Below, piece after piece: positions 51,326 to 64,000 of a DNA stretch of 64,000 nucleotides; the first letter of the stretch is position 1; every line of letters begins with the position of its first letter. The DNA is from Streptomyces tuirus (GTDB lineage Bacteria > Actinomycetota > Actinomycetes > Streptomycetales > Streptomycetaceae). Location: contig JAGTPG010000002.1 in assembly GCA_018195615.1 (NCBI GenBank), forward strand, positions 2,608,501 through 2,672,500, in the 5' to 3' direction. Below the pieces are notes generated by a model. It was not told the DNA's origin. It saw only the letters and a program-made list of their open reading frames with translations, and ran no database searches. Position numbers and translations under genes: made by a program.

Positions 51326-53250
51326 GTGCAGTCACAGGATGTCGCCCAGCGCCCCGCGCCCCCTCCCCCACCGGCCCGGTCGTCGACGTCGAGCAGGCCG
51401 AGGCCGCCCTCGTCGAGCACTACCCGAGGCTCGTGCGGCTCGCCTACCTGGTGCTGCCGCCGGGCCTGGGCCGCAGCAGGCGCGTCCTGACCGCACACGC
51501 CCTCACCCAGCGGGCACTGCCCCGCAGCAGTCGCACTCCGGCCCCGGTGATCCCCGCCCAGTCGACAGGCCGTGACGGCGACCCCGGGTACGCCCTGGTC
51601 CGTCTGGAGGTGCTGCGTACGGCCCTGGAGGCGGGGCTGCCGCTGAAGCGCAAGGCGTGGCCCAAGAGGTCCCAGCTGCCGCCGCTGCTGCCTCAGGTGT
51701 GGGGCCTGAAGCTGTTCCCGAGGTCCGGTGGCGCCGACGAACTCGCCCTGGACCAGCGGCTGTCCACCCTGTCAGGACCGGCCCGGGCCGCCTACGCGCT
51801 GCGCGGTCTGGAGCGGCTGGAGGACGACGGCGTCAGCAGGGTGCTCACGGCCGCGGGCGTCGCCGACGCGGAGGGCGCGCTGCTGGAGGCCGGTGGTGTC
51901 CCCGACCGGTACGGGCTGCTCGACTCCCCCGAGTTCGACCCCTGCTCGCTGCAGGCCCGCCCCACCGACCTGATGCGGCGCCGCCAGCACCTCAGGGCGG
52001 CGCTGGCCGCCGGGGCGGCGCTGCTGGTGTGCGGGGCGCTGTTCGGTCTGCCCGGCGAGGGCTGGGGCCCCGAGGGTGCCGCGGCGCCTCCGTACGCGCA
52101 GAACCCGGCCGCGCAGGCCGCCCTGGACCCGGCGAAGCTGACCAGGGTCGCTCCCGCCGCGTGGCGGAGCTCGGCGCGCGCCGACTTCTCCGTGTGGCCG
52201 GCCCGGGGTGATCTCACGGGCGACACCGGCTTGCTGCGCCGCGCTCTGGCCGTCTGGGCCCGCCCGGGCGGCACGGTCGGGGTGTCGGCGACACCCGGCA
52301 CCCCGACCGGCGGCCCGGCCGGACCGCCCCAGCTGCTGTACGCGGGGACGGTCGACATGGCGCGGGTGGTGATCCTCCACGACGGCTGGCGCATCGCCCG
52401 GTACGCCGAGCCGAAGGACGGCACGCGGGGCGCCGCGCTCGACTTCGCCCGGGTCGACGGCGCCGGCCGGGCCGAGGCCGGTGCGGTGGTCCTGGGCCGG
52501 GCCGACGGCAACGTCCGCTATCTGACCGCCCCTTGGGTGGAGCGGGCGGGCGAGCGGGACCTGATGAAGCCGGGCTCGGGCGCGATGGACCTCGCCCTCA
52601 CCGACGGTGTCACGGCGCCGCTGGCCAGCCCGGCCCTGCGGTCCGGCGCGTGCACGTCGTGGAACGTGCTGCAGCTGACCGATGACACGGGCACGCGGCT
52701 GCTGACCGACCTCGGTGAACTGGTACCGGCCCGGCTCACCGCTGGGCGGCCCGGTTCCCCCGGCGAGGCGTCCGGCGCCGAGGCGCTGCGCACCTGGGAG
52801 CCGTTCGCCTGCTCGCTGGGCACGGTGCGCTCCGCGGGTGTGCGCAGCGTCAACGCCTGGGCGTTCAACGAGCAGCCGCTGCCGGACGCGAGCGGCTCGG
52901 CGGCGTGGGTGTGCACCCGGGCCGAGACCTGGCGGGGTGGCGGGGCGCGGGTGCTGGCGCAGTTCCACACGCCGGGCGGGACGTACGGGGCGGTGGCGGC
53001 GAAGGCGGAGAACGTCCCGGCGTGCGGGGCGCGGGACCCGCGGGTGCTGGCCGGTGTGTTGTGGAAGTCGGAGGCGGGCGACTGGTATCTGCTGGCCGCC
53101 GGCAGCCGGCAGACCGCGTCGATCCGGGCGTCGGGCGGGGTCAGCGGATCGGCGCGGAGCAGTCTGCTCACGGTGCCGGCCGAGCGAGGGGTTCGGGCCG
53201 AGCTGAAGGGCAAGCTGAGGGACGGGCGTTCGGTCGAAGGGCTGCGCTGA
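51326..53250 (+). CDS. Membrane-anchored protein with degenerate sigma-factor-like N-terminus, one frame change
   Basis: About 640 residues. After a Pro-rich start (GTG at 51326; frame change near 51368 in a C run), residues ~25-70 (VEQAEAALVEHYPRLVRLAY) look like ECF sigma region 2, and ~150-205 (LDQRLSTLSGPARAAYALRG LERLEDDGVSRVL) like region 4. One membrane helix (AALAAGAALLVCGALFGL) follows near residue 240, and the C-terminal ~390 residues should be outside the cell. The sigma-like part lacks clear promoter-recognition motifs, so it is probably a regulatory or sensory relic. No family name recognised. Confidence 0.7.
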
Positions 53251-53295
53251 CGGGAGGTTCTCGCATCCGGTCGGCGCACTCGGGTGAGCCTCCGT

Positions 53296-53329
53296 GATCG
53301 ATCCGGCCCGTTCGAGGCCGGAATCGATC
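53296..53329. promoter_or_regulatory. Inverted repeat upstream of the TetR gene
   Basis: GATCGATCCGGCC (53296-53308) and GGCCGGAATCGATC (53316-53329) form an inverted repeat with one unpaired T, ending 14 bp before the TetR start. Likely an autoregulatory operator, or a hairpin after the preceding gene. Confidence 0.45.
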
Positions 53330-53343
53330 GGTAAGGTGTTCGC

Positions 53344-54033
53344 ATGACTACCGGGGTTCGCCGCAGATTGGGAGTCGAGGAGCGGCGGCAGCAGTTGATC
53401 GGCGTCGCCCTCGAACTGTTCAGCCGCCGCTCGCCCGACGAGGTCTCCATCGACGAGATAGCGTCGGCCGCGGGTATCTCACGCCCGTTGGTCTACCACT
53501 ACTTTCCGGGCAAACTCAGCCTGTACGAGGCCGCGTTGAAGCGTGCTTCGGACGATCTCGCGGCCCGTTTCGTGGAGCCCCACGAGGGCCCGCTGGGGGC
53601 CCGGCTGCTGCGCGTGATGCACCGCTTCTTCGACTTCGTGGACGAGCACGGGCCCGGTTTCTCCGCCCTCATGCGCGGCGGCCCGGCCGTCGGCTCCTCG
53701 ACGACGAACGCACTCATCGACTCCGTACGGCAGGCCGCCTATGTCCAGATCCTTTCGCACCTGGGCGTGACCGATCCGCCCGCGCGTCTGGAACTGGTCG
53801 TGCGTTCCTGGATCTCGCTCGCCGAGTCGACGGCCCTGATCTGGCTGGACGGCCGGCGCATCCCGCGCGAGGAGCTGGAGCCCCAGCTCGTCAACGACTT
53901 CGCCGCGCTCGCCGCGGTCAGCGCCGCCTACGACGAGGAGATGGCCGCGCTGTTGCGCCGCATCGTCAAGGACGAGCCGGCCGACGGCCCGTTCGCCGAC
54001 CTGGCCGGCCGGCTGGTGGCCCTGGCGTCCTGA
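53344..54033 (+). CDS. TetR-family transcriptional regulator
   Basis: 229 residues. N-terminal HTH: RRQQLIGVALELFSRRSPDEVSIDEIASAAGISRPLVYHYFPGK. The C-terminal ligand domain is helical. No efflux pump or enzyme is adjacent to suggest the ligand. ATG at 53344; a palindromic element lies just upstream. Confidence 0.92.
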   Translation: MTTGVRRRLGVEERRQQLIGVALELFSRRSPDEVSIDEIASAAGISRPLVYHYFPGKLSLYEAALKRASDDLAARFVEPHEGPLGARLLRVMHRFFDFVDEHGPGFSALMRGGPAVGSSTTNALIDSVRQAAYVQILSHLGVTDPPARLELVVRSWISLAESTALIWLDGRRIPREELEPQLVNDFAALAAVSAAYDEEMAALLRRIVKDEPADGPFADLAGRLVALAS

Positions 54034-54039
54034 GCCCGC

Positions 54040-54396
54040 TCAGCCCTCGAACTTCCGGTAGGACGCGTCCAGTTCGCGCACCTCGGCGGAGGCGTGCAGC
54101 ACGAGTCCCTCGGCGCCTTTCACATGGGTCCGGAGCAACTCCAGCGTGGCCTCGGTGAGCCGGGCCTTGGTCTCCTCGGTGCGGCCGGGGAGCAGCGCGA
54201 TGTGGACGTGCACATGGGCGTGCCCCTCGGTCTCGGGGCCGACCACGATGTCCTCGGTCCGGCGGAACCGCGTCTTGCAGGCCGGCGGCTTGGCGGCCGC
54301 GATGTCGACCGTCGCCTCGTGCAGAGCCTTGGCGAATCCGGGCCGGTCGAAGCCGTCGCCGAGGTCGGCGGAATAGTCGACGGTGATCTGCGGCAT
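54040..54396 (-). CDS. 5-carboxymethyl-2-hydroxymuconate isomerase-like (tautomerase superfamily) protein
   Basis: 118 residues. The initiator Met is followed by PQITVDYS, leaving an N-terminal Pro, the catalytic base of tautomerases. The remaining sequence (HVHVHIALLPGRTEETKARL) matches the small CHMI family. No homoprotocatechuate pathway genes are nearby, so substrate is open. Convergent with the TetR gene. Confidence 0.82.
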   Translation of the reverse strand: MPQITVDYSADLGDGFDRPGFAKALHEATVDIAAAKPPACKTRFRRTEDIVVGPETEGHAHVHVHIALLPGRTEETKARLTEATLELLRTHVKGAEGLVLHASAEVRELDASYRKFEG

Positions 54397-54423
54397 CAGT
54401 ACTCCTGTTCTGGGTCCAGGGGC

Positions 54424-56043
54424 TCACCCTAACCGCAGGGCCAGCATCGCGATGTCGTCCTCCCGGTCGTGGCCGAAGCAGCCGAGCAGCACGTCACAGA
54501 GGGTGTCGAGGCCGGGCGGGGCGTCGGCGGCGGCCGTGCGGAGCTGTTCCAGTGAGGTCTCGAGGGGGATGCCGCGGGTCTCGATGAGACCGTCGGTGAC
54601 CATGAGCAGGCGGTCGCTGGGGTTCAGCCGCCGCTCGGTCGGTGCGGGCCGCTCCAGCCCGAGCCCGAGCAGCGGACCGCACGCGTCGACGTACTGCGCG
54701 CCGCCCCCCTCGGGCAGGATCAGCGGCGGGATGTGACCGGCGTTGGCGATCCGCACCAGCCCGCTGCCGGGGTCGACCAGGGCCAGGCACACCGTGGCCG
54801 TGACGTCGGGGTGGTACAGCTGGAGCATCCGGTCGAGCCGCTCGGCCAGCACCGCCGGGTCGCTCTCGTCCACGCAGTAGGCGCGCAGCGCGTGCCGGAT
54901 CTCGACCATGACGGTGGCCGCGTCCAGCGAGTGCCCGACGACGTCCCCGACGGCGGTGAGCACTCCGCCGCCGGTGCGCAGGGCGGCGTAGAAGTCGCCG
55001 CCGATCTCGGTCTGCCGGGAGGCGGGCACGTAGCGGACGACGATGTCGACGCCGGGCAGGTGGGGCAGCTTGTGCGGCTGCGGGAGGAAGCTGTGCTGGA
55101 GGGTGAGGGCGACGTGCCGCTCCACCTGGTACAGCAGCAGCGGTTCGGCGGCGAGCGCGGTGGCCTGGGCGAGGCGGGCGAGCAGCCCGTCGGCGGCGGG
55201 GTCGGTGATCGCCGCGCGCCGTACCGGCGTGGCGAGGCAGACCGCCGTACGGCCGTCCTGGGCCGTCGCGACGGTCAGGCGGGCGTCCTCCTCGATGCCC
55301 GGCCGGAAGATCCCGGCCGGCCACAGCGGCGCGGGGACGACGGTGCTGTGCACGCCCGAGCGGCCCTCGGCGAGCCGGGTGACCAGGCGTTCCGCCGCCC
55401 GGTGGGCGGCGCTGTCCGCCGGGGCGGGGCGGCATCGGGCCACGCCCCGGTACGGCTCGCCGTCCGGGCCGGTCACGAACACCACGGCGGGTGCGGCGGT
55501 GAGGCGTGCCGTGCCGTCGGCGGCGGCGTGGGCGAGTTCCCGCGGGCAGCGTGCCGCCTGCACGGCGACGATGGCCTCGGTCAGCAGGGTCAGACGGTGC
55601 ACGACGGTCTCGGCGCCGGTGGTGCGGCGCGCCCCGCGCACGGCGGCCCGTACGACGGCCTGGATCTCCTGCGGTTCCGCGGGCACGGTCAGATAGGCGT
55701 CGCCGCCCGCGTCCAGTCCCCGGCAGCGGTCGCCGGGCGCGGTGGCCGCGGCGGAGAAGTGCACGACGGGCAGGGCGGCCGTGGGCGGCTGGGCGCGGAC
55801 CCGGCGGCACAGTTCGTAGCCGCTCATGTCGGGCAGGCCCACGTCGACGAGGGCCACGTCGGGCAGGGTGCCGTCCCGCAGCCGGACGTCGAGTTCGACG
55901 AGCGCCTCGCCGCCGCTGGCGACGGGCACGACCCGGTGGCCGGCTCTGCGCAGCACCGCGCCCATGGCGTACCGGCTGGCCGCGACGTCGTCCACGACCA
56001 GCACGGTGGTGCCGGTGGTCTGCTGTGTGCCGTTGCCGTCCAT
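54424..56043 (-). CDS. Receiver-domain PP2C (SpoIIE-type) phosphatase
   Basis: 539 residues. An N-terminal receiver domain (TVLVVDDVAASRYAMGAVLRR, phospho-Asp in VALVDVGLPD) is followed by a GAF-like region and a SpoIIE phosphatase domain with GGDFYAAL, GDVVGHSLDAA, NAGHIPPL and VTDGLIETRG. Such RsbU-like proteins dephosphorylate anti-sigma antagonists under stress. No HAMP or membrane segment, so the partner kinase must signal through the receiver. ATG at 56043. Confidence 0.9.
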   Translation of the reverse strand: MDGNGTQQTTGTTVLVVDDVAASRYAMGAVLRRAGHRVVPVASGGEALVELDVRLRDGTLPDVALVDVGLPDMSGYELCRRVRAQPPTAALPVVHFSAAATAPGDRCRGLDAGGDAYLTVPAEPQEIQAVVRAAVRGARRTTGAETVVHRLTLLTEAIVAVQAARCPRELAHAAADGTARLTAAPAVVFVTGPDGEPYRGVARCRPAPADSAAHRAAERLVTRLAEGRSGVHSTVVPAPLWPAGIFRPGIEEDARLTVATAQDGRTAVCLATPVRRAAITDPAADGLLARLAQATALAAEPLLLYQVERHVALTLQHSFLPQPHKLPHLPGVDIVVRYVPASRQTEIGGDFYAALRTGGGVLTAVGDVVGHSLDAATVMVEIRHALRAYCVDESDPAVLAERLDRMLQLYHPDVTATVCLALVDPGSGLVRIANAGHIPPLILPEGGGAQYVDACGPLLGLGLERPAPTERRLNPSDRLLMVTDGLIETRGIPLETSLEQLRTAAADAPPGLDTLCDVLLGCFGHDREDDIAMLALRLG

Positions 56044-56116
56044 CTCGACTGGTTCTCGGGGCGTACGCGGTGGGGCGGACCGTAGGACACGGCCTGCCCC
56101 ACCCAACGTAGTGCGG

Positions 56117-61525
<5,409 letters not shown>

Positions 61526-61616
61526 GACGTGGACTCCTTGCGATGTGCGGCTCTTCGGGTCCGACCCGCGCGACCGTATCGCCGCCGAAACGCTTACAGC
61601 AAGAGTCCTGAAACCG

Positions 61617-61635
61617 TTGGAAAGAACTTTCAACA
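61617..61635. promoter_or_regulatory. LacI-type operator candidate upstream of the pullulanase gene
   Basis: GTTGGAAAGAACTTTCAAC is an inverted repeat with one base missing in the right arm, 92 bp upstream of the pullulanase start. Its size and layout suit a LacI-family maltose regulator such as MalR; the assignment is a guess from context. Confidence 0.4.
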
Positions 61636-61667
61636 TGTCGAGTTGGCCCGCCGCACGCTCCCGTGAC

Positions 61668-63079
61668 TCATCGCTCGACGGTGTAGGTGACGAGCGAGCG
61701 GGCCGGGACCGTGGCCTTGAGCGCCCCTCCGGTGACCGGCAGGGCCGGCTGCCGGGCGGTGCTACGGGAGCCGTCGGTGAGGTACGGGGTCGCTGTCCCG
61801 TTCGTGAAGCCGATGTTCCGCAGGCTGAAGGAGACCGGGGTGGCGCTGGTGGCCGCGTTGAGCGCCACGACCGTCACGGATCCGTCGGTGTCGCGGAACG
61901 CCGAGAGCCTGAGGTCGCCGTCGGAGGTGGTGGCTCCGATGCGGGTGGCCCCGGGCCGGATGAAGCGGCTGTAGTTGGCCAGCGCCCACAGGCGCTTGGA
62001 GACGCGGTAGTTCGCGCCGTCCATCTGGATCAGCCCGCGGGTCGCGCCGGTCGAGGCTCCGTACCAGTACACGTAGCCGCTGGTGTCGCCCTTGGTCAGG
62101 GCGTCGTGCACGGCGGAGGCGACCGTGAATCCGTCGTAGCCGCTGCCGTCGTCCCAGGCCTCGTTCCAGGTGGTGCCGCCCGGCGACCACTCCGACATCC
62201 ACGTCCGCTTCCGGGTGGGCAGGGGGCCGTCGACCGGGCTGGCGTAGGTGTGCCCGGCGTGGGTGTCGACGTAGCCGCGGGCCGTCGCGTCAGCCTCGAT
62301 CGCGCTGGTGTAGTTCTTCTGCTGGTTCCAGCCGAAGGAGTCGCAGCAGACGACCTTGTACCCGCCCGCCTTCGCCACGGGCCCGAAGACCTTGGTGAAC
62401 TCGGCCGCCTGGGTGGGGGTGAGCCGCATGGAGTCGTACGTGGCGGTGTAGTCGGGCTCGTTGACGAACCCGAGGTCGGTGATACGGATGCCCTCCTGGG
62501 CATAGAACTTGGCGTACTGCACGAGGTAGTTCGCGTAGGCCTTGCGCCAGTCGCCGCTCGCGCAGGTGGCGCCGGCGAGGCCGCACAGGGTGCCGCCGTT
62601 GGCGTCGGTCCCGTTGGTCTTCATATAGCCGGGGGCGCTCCAGGCGTCGGCGTAGAAGCGCGTCACGCCGTACGACTTGGCCTGCTGGGCGAGCCAGACC
62701 TGACCCTTGTCGTTGCGGTCCCACACGTACTTGGGGTCGCGTTCGGCCCTCCCGGGTCGGTCGGCTGGATGCCCGAGTCGATGCCGAGGCGCAGGATGCT
62801 CAGCCCGACGCCGGTGTCCTTGCTGAACAGCAGGTCGAGGATCTCGCGTTGGCGCTGGGCGGGCAGGCCCTGCGAGCCCCGCATGATCTCGGCCCGGCCG
62901 AAGTGCTCGGAGATGCCGAAGCCGTCGATGGGCTGGTGTCTGGTGGAGCCGTTGACGGTCGCCGACGCGTCCGCCCTGGCGGGTGCGGCCTCCGCGGTGA
63001 CCCCGGCGGTCGCGAGCAGCACCGCCAGGGAAGTGACCGTCCATGTTCTGAGCCTGCGCAGCGTGATCCGTCCCGTCAT
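61668..63079 (-). CDS. Secreted GH30-family glycoside hydrolase, one frame change
   Basis: About 470 residues. Signal peptide (TSLAVLLATAGVTAEAAPARA), then the GH30 barrel: QPIDGFGISEHFGRAEIM, RFYADAWSAPGYMKTNG, acid/base Glu in GFVNEPDY and nucleophile Glu in WMSEWSPGG. A C-terminal beta domain ends ARSLVTYTVER. GH30 enzymes of this type cut plant glycans (xylans, beta-1,6-galactans); the exact substrate cannot be read. The frame changes near 62750. The ATG at 63079 is preceded by GGGAG, and an exact CebR operator covers both, so expression should respond to cello-oligosaccharides. Confidence 0.82.
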
Positions 63080-63092
63080 GGGAGCGCTCCCA
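63079..63092. promoter_or_regulatory. CebR operator overlapping the GH30 start
   Basis: TGGGAGCGCTCCCA is identical to the 14-bp palindrome recognised by the cellobiose/cellotriose repressor CebR. It includes the Shine-Dalgarno GGGAG and touches the A of the ATG. Confidence 0.85.
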
Positions 63093-63102
63093 GTGGTAGG
63101 CG

Positions 63103-63130
63103 CTCGCCCCTCGGGGTCCCGAGGGGCGAG
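63103..63130 (-). terminator. Hairpin between amylase and GH30 genes
   Basis: A perfect 13-bp stem (CTCGCCCCTCGGG and its complement, 2-nt centre) lies about 105 bp after the amylase stop. An outer pair CTCCCAGTGG (63087-63096) / CCACTGGGAG (63164-63173) and an inner CTGAACAGCGTTCAG (63142-63156) could extend the structure. Confidence 0.7.
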
Positions 63131-63234
63131 TGTTCGAGGTGCTGAACAGCGTTCAGGGAGTTGCCACTGGGAGGGAACGTAGAGCCGCGTTCCGGAAGCG
63201 TCAATCCCTCATGCGCCGCACCTGGGATCGGCGC

Positions 63235-64000
63235 CTAGCAGGTCGGTTTCCCCGCGTGGATCGCCAGGGCCGTGTTCGAGCCCAGGGTGGCCGTGAGCTG
63301 CCCACTGGAGTTCACGGTCACCGTCGTGTTGTTCTGCACGTTGCAGTACGTCCCCGCCGGGAGCGAGGTCTGGTAGGTCCGGCTCAGCGAGCCCGACTCG
63401 TGGTTGATGGCCACGAAGCCCTTGCCGCCCCGGCCGAACGCGATGGCGTCGCCCCCGTTGTCCCACCAGTCGGTGACGGCCTCACCGCGCGTGGCGTTGC
63501 GGAAGCCGACCATCGACTTGATCTCCGGCCAGTTGTGCTGGCACTTCCAGCCGTCCTGCCAGCAGGCGTTGACCTGGCCGCCGTTCGGCGGTCCCGCGTC
63601 GTGGTCGGTGAACTCGTAGCCGGAGTTGATGTCCGGGGCGCCGTAGGGCCAGGCCAGCATGAAGACGTTGGCGAGGGTGTAGTTCGCGCCGTCCTTGTAG
63701 CTGAGCGTGGAGCCGTTGCGCTCGGTGTCGTGGTTGTCGACGAAGACACCGGAGACACCGCTGCTCATGTAGCCCCAGCCCTCGCCGTAGTTCTTCAGGT
63801 AGGCGAGGTTCTCGTTGTTGAAGACGCGCTTGAGGTCGTAGGCGTAGCGGAACTCCTGCACGTCTCCGTTGCCCGTGTACTCGGTGGGCTGGACGGCCTC
63901 TCCACTGCCGAAGATGACCTCCTGCTTCCAGTACGCCGACGGGTTGTTCAGCCGGGACTTGATGTTCGCCAGGTCGGCGGCGTCCATGTGCTTGGCCGCG
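63235..64000 (-). CDS. Secreted alpha-amylase (GH13), C-terminal part; start beyond the window
   Basis: The visible ~254 residues include EVIFGSGEAVQPTEYTGNG (acid Glu region), SGVFVDNHDTERNG (catalytic Asp), LAWPYGAPDINSGYEF and a C-terminal all-beta domain with Cys pairs (TYCNVQNNTT, HAGKPTC). The pattern is that of Streptomyces secreted alpha-amylases. It ends at 63235 without a carbohydrate-binding module. It belongs with the pullulanase gene in starch use. Confidence 0.9.
   Translation of the reverse strand, partial: AAKHMDAADLANIKSRLNNPSAYWKQEVIFGSGEAVQPTEYTGNGDVQEFRYAYDLKRVFNNENLAYLKNYGEGWGYMSSGVSGVFVDNHDTERNGSTLSYKDGANYTLANVFMLAWPYGAPDINSGYEFTDHDAGPPNGGQVNACWQDGWKCQHNWPEIKSMVGFRNATRGEAVTDWWDNGGDAIAFGRGGKGFVAINHESGSLSRTYQTSLPAGTYCNVQNNTTVTVNSSGQLTATLGSNTALAIHAGKPTC

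Noticed and set aside
51345..51370. Another copy of the dispersed repeat core (CCCCGCGCCCC)
   Set aside because: It lies within the Pro-rich coding start of a gene and lacks the flanking repeat sequence.

Overview
The window is high-GC chromosomal DNA from a Streptomyces. Codons strongly favour G or C in third positions, GTG and TTG starts are common, and the gene set is typical of the genus: glnA, glnII, an orphan glnRII, a homodimeric aceE, a MarP-type protease, an NsdA-like regulator and secreted DUF1996 proteins. From memory, the order cobT-cobS, pepA-lpd-sucB-gntR-aceE, lipB-lipA, glnA, glnII-glnRII, pullulanase, amylase matches the SCO2170s to SCO2230 region of S. coelicolor. No rRNA, tRNA, CRISPR array, prophage or intact transposase was seen.

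Layout. 1-3158: end of the cobalamin lower-ligand genes (cobT, cobS) around two membrane proteins. 3194-9824 (minus strand): a compact exopolysaccharide locus with a CE18/Agd3-like secreted deacetylase, a PelF-like GT4 glycosyltransferase, a polytopic membrane protein, a spherulin-4/Sph3-like hydrolase and a GH114 lipoprotein. The last four appear to be coupled by 4-bp start/stop overlaps. This set parallels the fungal galactosaminogalactan cluster and the bacterial Pel locus and is the most interesting system here. 10170-19099: leucyl aminopeptidase, then 2-oxoacid dehydrogenase genes (lpdA, two-lipoyl-domain E2, GntR regulator, E1 aceE) with a perfect 17-bp palindrome over the likely aceE promoter. 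19159-28016: regulators, an amidase, MarP-like protease, an acetyltransferase, oxidoreductases, a 22-bp tandem repeat and an HTH-TPR regulator. 28255-30318: lipoate genes lipB and lipA separated by a 210-bp MITE-like element.

30580-44290 holds glnA and glnII, each behind a GlnR-type operator, with housekeeping and envelope genes between them (HEAT protein, HtpX/PspAB, DNA-glycosylase-like protein, ArsC-like protein, RlpA-like secreted protein) and a scar where a TetR gene and an aldo/keto reductase gene have both lost their 5' halves. 44436-56043: a 40-codon small gene, glnRII, an epimerase, a NarL-type two-component pair, a DUF1996 secreted protein, a sigma-like membrane protein, a TetR regulator and a receiver-PP2C phosphatase. 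56117-64000: starch and plant-polysaccharide enzymes: a giant amylase-pullulanase, a GH30 enzyme with an exact CebR operator over its start site, and the C-terminal part of an alpha-amylase.

Roughly thirty single-base frame changes interrupt genes that should be intact, including housekeeping ones (pepA, lpdA, sucB, htpX). Most fall in short G/C runs, and one gene carries two that compensate. I read these as base-level sequence errors rather than pseudogenes and annotate across them. Positions of frame changes are estimates from where the homologous reading moves between frames; all functional names come from motif recognition, not database searches.
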